Shown here one piece after another: positions 12,701-24,595 of a stretch of 64,000 nt of DNA (positions are counted from its first letter, which is position 1; each line of letters opens with the position of its first letter). The notes beneath the pieces are model-generated. The model saw only the letters and a list, made by a program, of their open reading frames with translations, did no database searches and was not told where the DNA came from. The stretch covers positions 1-64,000 of the forward strand of contig VXCM01003392.1 of the NCBI GenBank assembly GCA_014773175.1, written 5' to 3'. The position numbers and the translations under genes were made by a program. Origin of the DNA: Lucifuga dentata. Taxonomy: Eukaryota; Chordata; Actinopteri; Ophidiiformes; Bythitidae.

Positions 12701-15700
12701 GGAAATGTGTTATCCAGATGCACGCCGCTATGCTCTTCCTGGTGGCGTCAAAGAGATCCTGAAGCCAAACGGCGTGCGTCTATAAATACTTAAAGTCGGG
12801 AGGGGAAGGACGCCTTTCCTGGCCTTACATCACAAGTTTTCAATAACAAGTCAATTCGCTGCAGCAGTTCCCTGGTGTGGCGCAACAACTCCATCATGTC
12901 AGAGTCCAGTTCATGCAAATGGGACTTAAATACTAACTATTACTACTATTGCAGAGACTCCTTGTTGGCTTCTCTTGTTTCACGTCCAGTTATGTCTACA
13001 GGAAGCTAATTTGAGTTGCTGCAATCAATCCTGATCGCTCACTTTTTGAGAACATTGATCTGCTCCCTTCAGGCCGCCGTTACAGAACACAGCGGGCCAG
13101 AGTTTCTTTTCTTCCAGTTGCTGTTGACAAGTTAAACTTACTGCGTTAGCTTCACTTTACTGGTATTTTAATATTTTAAGGAGCACTTTTTATTATTTAT
13201 TGGGTTTTTATTTGTACGTTACTGGATATTTTATTATTACGTTCAGTGCTTGACGTGGACAAGTGTGTGTGTGTTATGTTTTGTGTCTGGTTGGTTGACT
13301 GGATGTTATAGTTCCTGTAAAAGTGCAAAGTAAATTTCCTTTAAGAACATTTAATAAACTTTGAACCTTGCAGTGGTACAACTCATTAATACTTTGCACA
13401 GCTTTCTACTGTCTACTACAAACTACCTGAAGATGTCAGACTAGAGGCGATGCTGGCTGCTTTTAAGTCTAAATTGAAGACACATCTGTTTGGCGTGGTT
13501 TTCAATTAAATTTTAAAGTTACACTTCAGAATATTTATGCCTATATGCTGCTTTTTAAACGCTCCTTACTTTTATTTAATTTTATGTATTTTACCCCTCT
13601 GGATCCTCAAATCGAAGTTTGAAGAAAATTCTTTGTTCAAGAAAAAAAAAAATTCCAATCTTAAAGAATTTAAAAAAAAAATCATAAAAAAGGTTGTTGA
13701 TTTTCTACTTTATTCTATGAGATTCTAGAAAATAAAAGAATGTATCCAAAAGTCCGTTAACAATGCATCAAAAGTGACTTTTGACTCCAAAATATTAAAG
13801 TTCTATTAATTTTGACTTCCTCTTTCAGTCTTTCCATCTTTATTGTTCTTATTCCTGTTCTTATGTGTATCTATATGTTAAGCACTTTGAATTTCCTTGT
13901 GCTATATAAATAAACTTGCCTTGCTTTGTTAATTTTACTAGCAAAGTAAACTTCAAAGGTTTCACATGCAGAGGTATTTGATTTAATCTCAAATATCTCA
14001 TATGATGATTAAAATGAGTCACGACAGAGCGAAATATGACTGCAGATGTTGGATAATGAGCTCACGGTGTTCCAACATCTAAACCGATATCGGGTAAAGT
14101 CACCCCGACGACATTACGAACAGCAACCTGAAAATAGCATCAATAAAATATAAATGCCTTCAAATGAATAATAGACGTGTTTGCTGAAGAGGAGGCAGGC
14201 CTGCGTGAATTAACGAAGTCATAATTTTCTCCTGGAGTAAGATGAATGAGAAGCCGTAGGCAAACCGCGCTGTGCGGAGTTCGGCCACGCACCACACTTA
14301 ATCAAATAAAACGGGAAAAAACTCTTCAGAAAAACCACCAGTCATAACTCAAAGACTTCGCTCCGGTTCTGAGGCTATAAATCAACCTGGCAGGAGGATG
14401 GTCCGCCGTCGCTGCCAACAACGCTTCACTTCAACAGCAGAGGAACTCACACAGACACTCAAACCTCCACAAACACCCACAGTGGGCAGCAGGAGCCTCG
14501 AGCTTTGAGTGTGAGGCAAAAGCAAGTGACTGACGGGGTCGCTGGTGCAAATCCCGTGGCGGATGAGCAGAATCGAGTACTGTTAATGAGTCATGTTGTC
14601 ACGCTGTTTGATGTGCATGTATGCAAAGTTGTAAAATTTTTTTTTTTTTTTTTTCCATGATTTTGCTGGTTTCTGTTAAATGGCTGGATATTGTTTTGTA
14701 TTTTCAGTGTATCAGTACTTTAAAGGACCATACCACCCATTTTGCCTGTTTGAGACTAATATATTCAATTTTCATACGCGTCACGTTACTGACAATCATT
14801 TCCCAAAGCATACTGCTGGAACGGTGAATTAAAAATGTTTTTCCTACCAACATGTATGAAAACTGAATATATTAGGCTCAAACATGCAAAATGGATGGTA
14901 TAGTCCTTTAAATTGTGCCAGTTACCTAACAACACTGTTTTGACAATTTAAAAACAAAAATCTTTTCTTGATTTTAAAAGCGTAAAAAGATTTGTTTTTA
15001 GTGCATCATTGGTTCAAACCTGCTTGACATCAGTAATGAACAAACCAGCTGTTATTACTTTTTGCCAAAGTTACTTAATTCAACCAATCCAACATGGAGC
15101 TACATGGAAGAAAATATGTCTCTGCCAGGGAATACAGTCCCTGGAGAAAACTGTTTTTACCAGAGAAATTAAAAACAACGATCCCTTCTACATTTTGATG
15201 TACATGTTGGCAGGCGAGACACTGAAATTCAAAATCAAACATTTGATTTTGACAGATGTAACGGGTATGCGGGTATTTATTTGGCTCAAACATGCAAAAC
15301 TACAGGTGTGGTCCTTTAAAAAATATGAAAACTACTTAGATATTCAATGAAATGCACTTTAAGATACTCAGTAGTACAGAAAAAATACAGAAAAAAAAAC
15401 TAAATTTCAGGTGTCAAAGCAATTAAAAACTAGATAATTTGAATATGTGCATTAAAAATAAATGATGCGTTCTTGTAATTAGTCATATAATAAAGCAAAT
15501 CAAGCTACTTTCAAGGGACGTTTACTCTTACAAAACAATTTACACTGTAAAGTAAAACAAAATAATAATTCTGTCACTTTTTAGAAAGCATAGTCAGTAA
15601 ATAATAAATCCACTGTTGCAGACTGAACGCTCTATTTTCGCTGTATTAAATGACCTTAAGGTACTTTCAGGCATTTTTCACATATAAACCCATTAACCTC

Positions 15701-18700
15701 AAGTAAATCTCTGTCATTCAGACCCGGAGGCTCTCAGCTGTGTCCTAATCGCTAAAAGACGTCCCCAGACAGACAATAGATTGTCTCAGCGAGTGCCACT
15801 AGAATTGGTATAGCAACGACACCTTCTTCCTGTCCACTTCCTCTTTCTACCACCACAGGAAGGAAGTAGGGGTCTGTTCTCACTGCGAGGGGCATTGTGA
15901 GTTTTCCTGTATGAGTTCCTGTCCGCACAATGGGACAAATACAAGTCCAGACCCCGCCTTCACCGGTGAAGACAGAGGACAGCCGTCTGTCAGGCAGATG
16001 TGGGATAACGGCCAAAAAACCAGGCTAAAACATGTGATTCGTGCCATGTAGCTTTAGCTGAACATGGCGTACGCTCTACTGTTCCAATGTTCAAACACGT
16101 TAGGAACACGTGAGGAAATCTGCTCATGACTGCCAGAACACGCTCAACTGATCTTTACGCGCTCATTTTGTCATACAAGGCTTTTAACCCTTACAAGCAT
16201 GAGTCATTTTCCCCCAGAATTCCTACACAAATCGAGCTACAAAGCGAAATATTTTTGCTTGTAAACTTTTCAAAACATTTTATGAACAATAACAAATGCA
16301 CAAAATATTTTTTGCCATATATTTTTACAGTGACTTGTATATGCCATCATCAAAGCCATTCACAATCAAAGCAAATGCAGTGAAGCTCTTACACGGCGCT
16401 GCACCATCTTTCTGTAGCAGTAAGCTAGCTAACGAGCTAACAGAAGGAGAGCAGTAAGCTAGCTAGCGAGCTAGTAGAAGAGCAGTAAGCTAGCTAGTGA
16501 GCTAGTAGAAGAGCAGTAAGCTAGCTAGCGAGCTAACAGAAGAACAGCAGTAAGCTAGCTAGCGAGCTAATAGAAGAAGAGCAGTAAGCTAGCTAGCGAG
16601 CTAACAGATGAAGAACAGTAAGCTAGCTAGCGAGCTAGTAAAAGAAGAACAGTAAGCTAGCTAGTGAGCTAACAGAAGAAGAGCAGTAAACTAGCTAGTG
16701 GGCTAATAGAAGAAGAGCAGTAAGCTAGCTAGCGAGCTAACAGATGAAGAGCACTCAGCTAGCTAGCTTACTGCTCTTCTTCTATTAGCTCTTCCTCCTC
16801 GTTTTAGCGTTTGTTCATCCTATCAGTGATACCACAGTGCTAAAGTTTGGCCAAAGTTGAAAAAAAAGTATTACCTGCAAACCAGGAAAAAGAAAAAAAA
16901 AAAAAANCTCTTACATACCTCAGGTCCCTGCCGACCCCTCTACACTTTTTAGAGAAAAATATTAATTTTCCTCTCAGCTTAATATTTTAATTTTTTTTTT
17001 TTAAATTTAATTAATTTTGACACTTGAAACCATGAAACTGTTAAAAAGTATGAAAGAACAGGGAACCCCTTGCTATTCTCTTAACTGAAAAACAATGAAT
17101 TAATTAGAGGTGTGTAATATGGTCCTGGGTCACTAAAGGCCATTTTAGGGTTAATGAGTAGTTGCTGGCAATGCCTGTACAATTATTTTTTAAAACATTC
17201 ATCTGTTCATTCATTCCAGTTGATTATTATCAGTATTTTACTTCACTTCATCGGCTGATAGTGTTAAATGTCTTGACAATAAGCTGAGGACTGAAACATG
17301 TCTGACCTGTATCCACTCCCTGACCGTGTCGTCTGACGGCGTCCAGCCATTCTCTGGGTAGTTGAGTCGCGAGCGTTCGGGGGACCAGTTGGAATTGTAC
17401 NCGGCGTCCAGCCATTCTCTGGGTAGTTGAGTCGCGAGCGTTCGGGGGACCAGTTGGAATTGTACTGAGACGAAGCGCTGATCCAGTCCAAGGGAATTTC
17501 CCCTGACTCCATACCCAGAGGCTCCATGCAAGCAAAGTCTGTCAGAACAGAAACTTCAGTAAGTATAGCAACGAACAGCAACAGCTGGGTTCTTCACTGG
17601 ACTTTAAGCCACAAAGAATAAACCTTGACTGGGACAGAAACAGAAAAGTCTAATGGAACTCTCTGAGCGTAGGCCGTTAGTAAAGCTCGGCTCATTATAA
17701 GAGACGCTGCTCACGTACTGTATAAGTGTCGTGACCTGCTGCCATCTGACCGGCGTTTGCCCAAATTCTCCACCGTCAAGTTTTACAGATCAAGTTTTAT
17801 TCCTAAATCCATTCATTTGCTAAACAGACATTCGTCCCATAGTGCGTATGGAAGGTGCTATTGTGTGTTTTCATTGGTAAATTTTATTTATGTGGTCTGT
17901 GTCTGTTCTTAATCATGCACTCTCAGAGGGCAGACAATGTATGAAAGATTGGTTGCTGTATTTGAATTAGTATTACTTACTGTATATGCTCTCTTGTATG
18001 TTCACCTATTTATTGTTCTTTGCCTCTGACAGCAGCTACGTTATGAATTTCTCTTCTGAGATAATAAAGTTGTCTTGTATCCTGACTGGTTTTTGATGGA
18101 CCAATAGTAGATTAAACACAGACGACAGATTCTATTTGTTCAGTAAAAATGAAAAACAAATCAGTATAAAAATTGAAACCACTTGACAACTTTCCAATTT
18201 CAGATTACCAGAAATCAGTACAAAAAAAAAAAAAAAAAAAATCGAGCTAATTCAAAATTAAAAAAACAAAAAATAATGAAATCCTAAATCTGAAAAAGGA
18301 GGGTAATCATGTTGCGATGCAAAGGTGAACATCAATCATGAAAATATCAACAATATCAACTGAACTGAAAGAAATCTCATTTAAACAAAACTTTATCAGC
18401 ATTCTGACACGAGACGCTTTTGGACCTGAAGTTTCTAACTAAATTAGGAAATTCTTTACCTGGAACTACCTTGCTCGCATTCTCAGTGCGTTTCAAACAC
18501 AGTGAATATTATGAAAATTAGATTGAATGAAGTTTCCGTCTATAAGAGCTGCTCTGATCGTTGTGACCTTGTATTCTTGTTTAATTTTTAACTTTCTTTT
18601 CTGTTTACTATTTTGCGTTCCGATTTCTGATAAAGACCTATCACTTCCTCCTCAGTCCAAATATTCCTGTAGTTCTCCATCTTCTCCAAAAGTCTTGAAA

Positions 18701-21700
18701 ACTCACATTTTGTTGCTGTGTATTAAAAACAGGCTAAATGTGGGTTTTTAAAAATAGTGGTTGTCCATCTGTTTGAGTCAGACAGAACCATCAGAGAAAC
18801 CAACCCGTTAAGGAACTGTTCTGGTACCAAAACTGGTTCTGGTTCCTTGGTGTGCGATCAAGAAAAGTTCCTGATAAAGTTCCTGCAGTGTAAAGACACT
18901 CAGAACCCAACTTAAACTTGTCAAATATGTGACTAAATGCCATTCTTTTCATTGCTGTGAAACATGAATTAATTATATTTATGCATAAGGGAGAGAGCGT
19001 CTTGTCTTTAAATGCCGGTGGGTGAAAATTAAATTTAAAAGACCAGAAACATCGGCAAGTAGTAATTAAATTAGTGGTGTGGGTCAAGAACTCTATCAAC
19101 ACTCCCTGAAGATACATCTGTCTTTCTGCAACAACAAAGTCTCACTTCCTGTACTTTTAATATAAGTTTTAGTAAGTGCAAAACCTCTTGGTCTATTTCG
19201 CGGATAATTAGCTCAGTTAACTGAATTTCGGTGGATTTTTCTGTCCATGTTATTACAGAAAAAGGGTGAATTTATCTTTCAACTCCAGAATCAGGTTTTT
19301 AGAGGTGAACAACCTCAAATAGCGGTTATGGTTCTGGATTTTTTGGTGGTAAAGAGTGAATTTTGACCTTGATGTGTGTGTTTTTTGTCCTGATTGTGCT
19401 GCTATACTCAGACACTGTTAAAGCGTCTGTTCCTGCTCCCTGCTGGCCAGTCAATCTCACTAATAAAGGAACCACATAAAAAAAAAAGAAGAAGAAGAAG
19501 AAACGCCCCCCCGTNAATCTCACTAATAAAGGAACCACATAAAAAAAAAAGAAGAAGAAGAAGAAACGCCCCCCCGTGGTGCCACTTTTAGAGCCTGTTT
19601 GGTGACAATTGCCTTACGTTAAAGTTCAGAGTGGGGTCACCGACCACCACACACAAACACAGACTGTCTCGCTGGCCTTATGGGTGGCTTTCAATTCAGC
19701 CTTTGCTTCAAAGGATGTAAGATGAAATGAAGAAAGGCTGGTGAACACGTCCTAAAACACAAAGTGCAGCATTGTCCTTAAGATCTGGAGTTCTCTTTCT
19801 TGATCCTTGATCGTCACAAATCACCTGATGCCGGAGGCGGCGGTGACAAAGGATGACGATCTATGGAGAAAGGAGTTGGCAGCAGCTATAGACTATAAAG
19901 TGCTTAAAGGCAAAGAAGACGACGGTACGTTCATCTTCTAAAGATGGAGAATTTCTCGCTTTTTTTAAAATTGCATTTATACATTTGTTCAACAGCAGAG
20001 AAGAAGTGAATGAACAAAAAACGAGCTCTGACCTCTGACTCCTCACAACCAGACGTGATTTTTTTTTTTAAACCAATCACAGCTAAGGGGAGGTATCAGA
20101 AGTAGAAAAGATAAAAAACAAAGTTCGCCTTAGGGTTCCTGCTTTGCAAAATGTCGTTTTGCCTTTAAAGATTTATGGCCTTTACCCAAAACTTAAAGGA
20201 CCATAGCGGCCATTTTACATGTTTGAGCCTAATATGTTCAATTTTCATAAATGCAACGTTACTGATAATCATTTCCTAAAGGATAAAACCGTATTTCAGC
20301 TTTCCTGATATTTTGCAAAATCTCTTAATCTTTCAAAATCAAATATTCAAGCGATACACCCACCTTAAAAATCCATGTTTTGTCTGCTAATAGTTACACA
20401 GCCTTATGAAGTCACGGTCCTTTAAAATTTTCAGTAATTTTGGGACTATATTTCCTGGTGGAGGCATACATTCACTCCATGCCTGTTATTGAGCTTAAAC
20501 ACTAAAATTAGTAACTTTAAAAAAAAAAACCTGAATACACGTCTTGTTGGTGATGATGGATTACATATCCCAAGAATGTTTACAGTATCAACAAGTTGAT
20601 TTTAATAGCAGAATGAACTGAAACTAATGGAGGTCTGGAAGGTAGGAAAAACATTTTTAATTCACCGTTCCAGTAGTATGCTTTGGGAAATGATTGTCAG
20701 TAACGTTACATGTATGAAAATTGAATGTATTAGGCTCAAACGTGCAAAATGGGTGGTATGGTCCTTTAAAGGCTGGTCTATGGTTAGGCGTGTGGAAAAC
20801 GTGATGTAATTCGACCATGGAGGATGCATTTAGAGGTCGCTCGCAAGATTGCATACCAGTTGAAATTTGAAACAATAAGGACAACGTCGGCATAAGGTAA
20901 ACATGGCTTCATTTATGATTGGCCAAGTGAAAACGAGTGGAGGAAGGGGAAGAATATAAGAGAAATAGAGAGAGAGAAGGACAGAAAAACAAGCAATGGC
21001 CATCATCTTTACACCATTACAGTTTGAGAACCACAACTACTTCTTAACCTAACCTCATGGCCTTATAGGATAGATTCTTCAGGTTTTGAAAACTACCTTG
21101 AAATAATAGTTTCTGCTAGTTTGCACAGCGGTGACTGTACTTCTATATATGTAAGTACATGTGCACATTTTTTTTTTTAACTGAAGTTTTTTTTATGTTT
21201 CTCACTATTTTGATGAAATTCTACAACACTTTNCATTTTTTTTTTTAACTGAAGTTTTTTTTTATGTTTCTCACTATTTTGATGAAATTCTACAACACTT
21301 TTGAAACAGCATTTGAGTTTAACTGAAAAATGCATTGTGGTAATTCAGGGGCCACAGTGTTCAACAGCAGGAGGCCCTGGGGAAGGAAGAGGGAGGGGAC
21401 AAAGAGGAAAAGTGTGTGTGTTTGTGTGTGTGTGTGTGTGTGAGCGTGGGAGGATTGTCTGGAGACATGGGGTCTGCCAGACTGACACAAACACACATCG
21501 CTCCAAGTTCCAGAAATAAGTTCTGAGATCATCTGCTTGCAACATCACTAAAGGTTGCCGAGTTTTTGTGCTCATGGTCATAAATTTAAAATTTGATGAT
21601 TTTTCAGGCCAAAATGTTCAGAATGAATGCACACATGCAGAGATTCCCTGCTGAAACTGAATATCTGAATCCCAATTCTCTGCTTGTCTGTTTGGATTTT

Positions 21701-24555
21701 TTTACCCCGGCTCCGCTCTCCGAAGAAAACCTTTCTCTTTTTGCTCGTTCTGATTTCTATTCATGAGATGACCTCTTCCTCCTCCTCTCCCTCACAGCAG
21801 AACAAACTTCAATACCTTCTATTCCTCTACTTCACCAAAAGACAGAAAGGTCTTCAGCTGAAGCTCCCGGTGCCCAGCTGGAATCCATTAATGACGGTCA
21901 GGACACCGCGAGACCGAACCATAAATTCACTGCAGGAGTTTCATTCCTCCTCTCTGGGAGAAGAGAAGCAGAAAATCCTGGTTGAATGAAATTTCTCGCT
22001 CAAATTTTAAAGGGGCAGAAGCCAGGTTTGGTATAAAAATCTGTTTTAACAGAAAACAGTCAGCCAAAGAGTGATTGTGAGTTATATAGAAAGGACAACA
22101 GGATGTAGTCTAGGTGGAGTTTTAAAGGACCATACCGGCCATTTTGCATCATGTTGGAGCCTAATATATTCAATTATTCAATTTTCATACTGTAAGGTTA
22201 CTGACAATCATTTCCCAAAGCATACTACTGGAACAGTGAATTAAAAATGTTTTTCCTACCTTCCAGACTGCCATTCTGGTACGCTATTAAAATCAACTTG
22301 TTACTTGAAATCCATCATCGCCAACAAGACGTGTATTCAGATTTTTTTTTAGAAGTTACGTTTTAGCATTTAAGCGCAATAAAAAGTACAGAGCGATCTG
22401 AAAATGCTTCGTGTTGTCAGTTCTTCACTACAGCACTTGAATGCACCACTAGGAAGCATTTTCAGATTTATATTAGGCTCAAACGTGCAAAATGAACGGT
22501 ATGGTCCTTTAAGTTTGCTGAGTTTAATTGGGGATCTGCAGGCAAGAGAAACAAGGGACTTTCGCACCACAGGAACTTTTTTAGGAACTCAGGAAGTTCC
22601 TTTGTTTCACACCAAGGAACCAGAAACTGTTTTCGTAGCCAAATATAATCACTGAACCGTTTTTTAGCCCTAATCCAGGGCGCGTATTCTCCTGCCCCTT
22701 TTCAACAAACGTCTACTTTTGGATAGAAAAGCATGAAAATTAACACTACATTTTCATTACTTCCTTGCATTTATCATTTCGTCGCTTTGCGTGGAAGCCT
22801 GATCTCGCCCTCACCCATGTGTCCCGGCGGGAGGCTCCTTTCTCGGATGGTGTAGTTGGCGGAGAATCCCTCTTTGGTGATGGCGCCATCGGTGGTGATG
22901 GTCATGGACAGGATGCCGGTGTTGGAGATCACACGGCCCGGCGAGGTTTTACCACAGTACCTGCCAATGTGGGGACCCACTGGAGGGGAGGAGATAAGAG
23001 GAAAGTGGACAAAAGGAAGGAAGAGAAGATGGAGAGGAGAGGAAGAAAGGATATAGGTGGTGGATAGAAAAAGAGAGAGTGAAGGAAAGGAGGGAAAATG
23101 GGGATAAAGCTATCAGCTTTGTCACACAAGTTCTGCAAACTTTATTTTTTCTCCGTCTTGGATTATATATTGCAAACTTCAAGTAAAGATGCACAAATGT
23201 CCACATTTTTTTCACAATCTTCTCAGAAAATCTCAGAAAATAAAAGCCCAGACATGAAGCCACAGTCATTTTGCTGTACGTTCTGTATGAGCAGCACCTC
23301 TCAGACAAAAACAACGGCTTTTCATTTTCCATCGAATTCCATATCTCACCTCGCATGAACAACGTGACACCTTGAGACAGAAATAAAAGCTGGCAGGTAG
23401 CAGAATCACAACATATGGTATTGACACTTATTATCTGAGCAGAATGTATATATAAATCGTATCTGTCAGAGATAAGAATAACCCTCTCGTCTCAACAGCC
23501 ACAATTCTGCACTTCCTGTGATCCTTTTGTTCTCACATTTCCAATTTTCAGTCCAGTTTGAATAAAATGCAAAAGAATTAATTTAAGTTTAACCTGATTA
23601 TGGTGTTTATATTTGAAAAAAAAAAAAAAAAAANAAAAAAAAAAAAAAAAAACAGATTTAAGTTTCAAGGTGCATGTAAACATACCGAGTGTGTGTCTGC
23701 CTGAACACAGTTTGCTGTGTTTTCACGCCGTTCTTATCTGGTTTTAGCAAACCGCTCGATTAACGTTAATTAGCAAACAGCTTATCAGTTTTGCTGTTTG
23801 TCAGTTCAGCTGGGAAATCACCAAGACTTTCGCCTTTAAGAAGACACTGCTTCAAACTGTGATTTCAGTAGAAAAAGAACATGATTTTGAGTTAATTAAC
23901 AATGAATGTTATGGAGCTCCTCATTTGAAATCCGGAAAAAAATGAGAGTAATATATATATATATATTAGAGATGAGCCAGATACTTGGATAAAATGAGTA
24001 TCTGTTACAGATAACACACTTTTTACGAGCATGAGTACCATCCGAGTAAAATGTGCCACTATTGTACTCGTTAAAGAAAATAAATCTGATTGGATAGTGC
24101 TGACTAATGCTGTGCCACATGGTTCGGTGATGGTCCAGGCAGCCAATCAAAGAGCTCCTCTCTACACGACTCACAGCCACTCTGTCCACACTAGCATCAT
24201 AGCATCTATTAGCTACAGTTGTTATTCTTAGATTCAGCTCAGCATTATCTCAGTCCACTGCTAAACAAACATACATTCATTTACTGTGGACACGCAACAT
24301 ACTGATACTAACACACATTTCTGCTAGCTGCTACTAGCTTCTTGTAGCTTCTAGCTTCTAGGCTAACTCGCCAGTTAGCTAGCGATTCTTAACTCTCTGT
24401 GTTAAGCCCTGCCCATCTGAGTACAGATACAGATAATCTAGTTGGTTGAATGGATACAGATAATGGTGTACTTGCTCATCCCTAATATATATATATATAC
24501 ATACACACACACATACATACACATATATACATATATATACACACATATACTGTAC

Positions 24556-24595
<40 letters not shown>

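Larger units (their letters stand above)
4265..17306 (-). other. nrp1: nrp1 intron 6 (13.0 kb)
   Basis: Contains MITEs at 4426, 7498, 10547, 14720 and 15055, LINE ends at 5990, 13020 and 13385, a degenerate retroposon at 6670 and the 16418 minisatellite. The stretches 5310-5989, 8087-10300, 11121-13019, 13926-14719 and 15320-16417 show no exon or element I can name. Confidence 0.85.
17539..22814 (-). other. nrp1: nrp1 intron 5 (5.3 kb)
   Basis: Holds a LINE end at 17690, MITEs at 20193 and 22122, overlaps at N 19515 and N 21233, and a short (GT)n at 21417-21441. 18086-20192 and 20770-22121 are otherwise unremarkable AT-rich DNA. Confidence 0.85.

Noticed and set aside
16418..16793. CRISPR-like regular repeat
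   Set aside because: Units are directly tandem without unique spacers, in a vertebrate intron.
22765..23067. Plus-strand open frame over nrp1 exon 5
   Set aside because: It is the antisense shadow of a well-supported exon.
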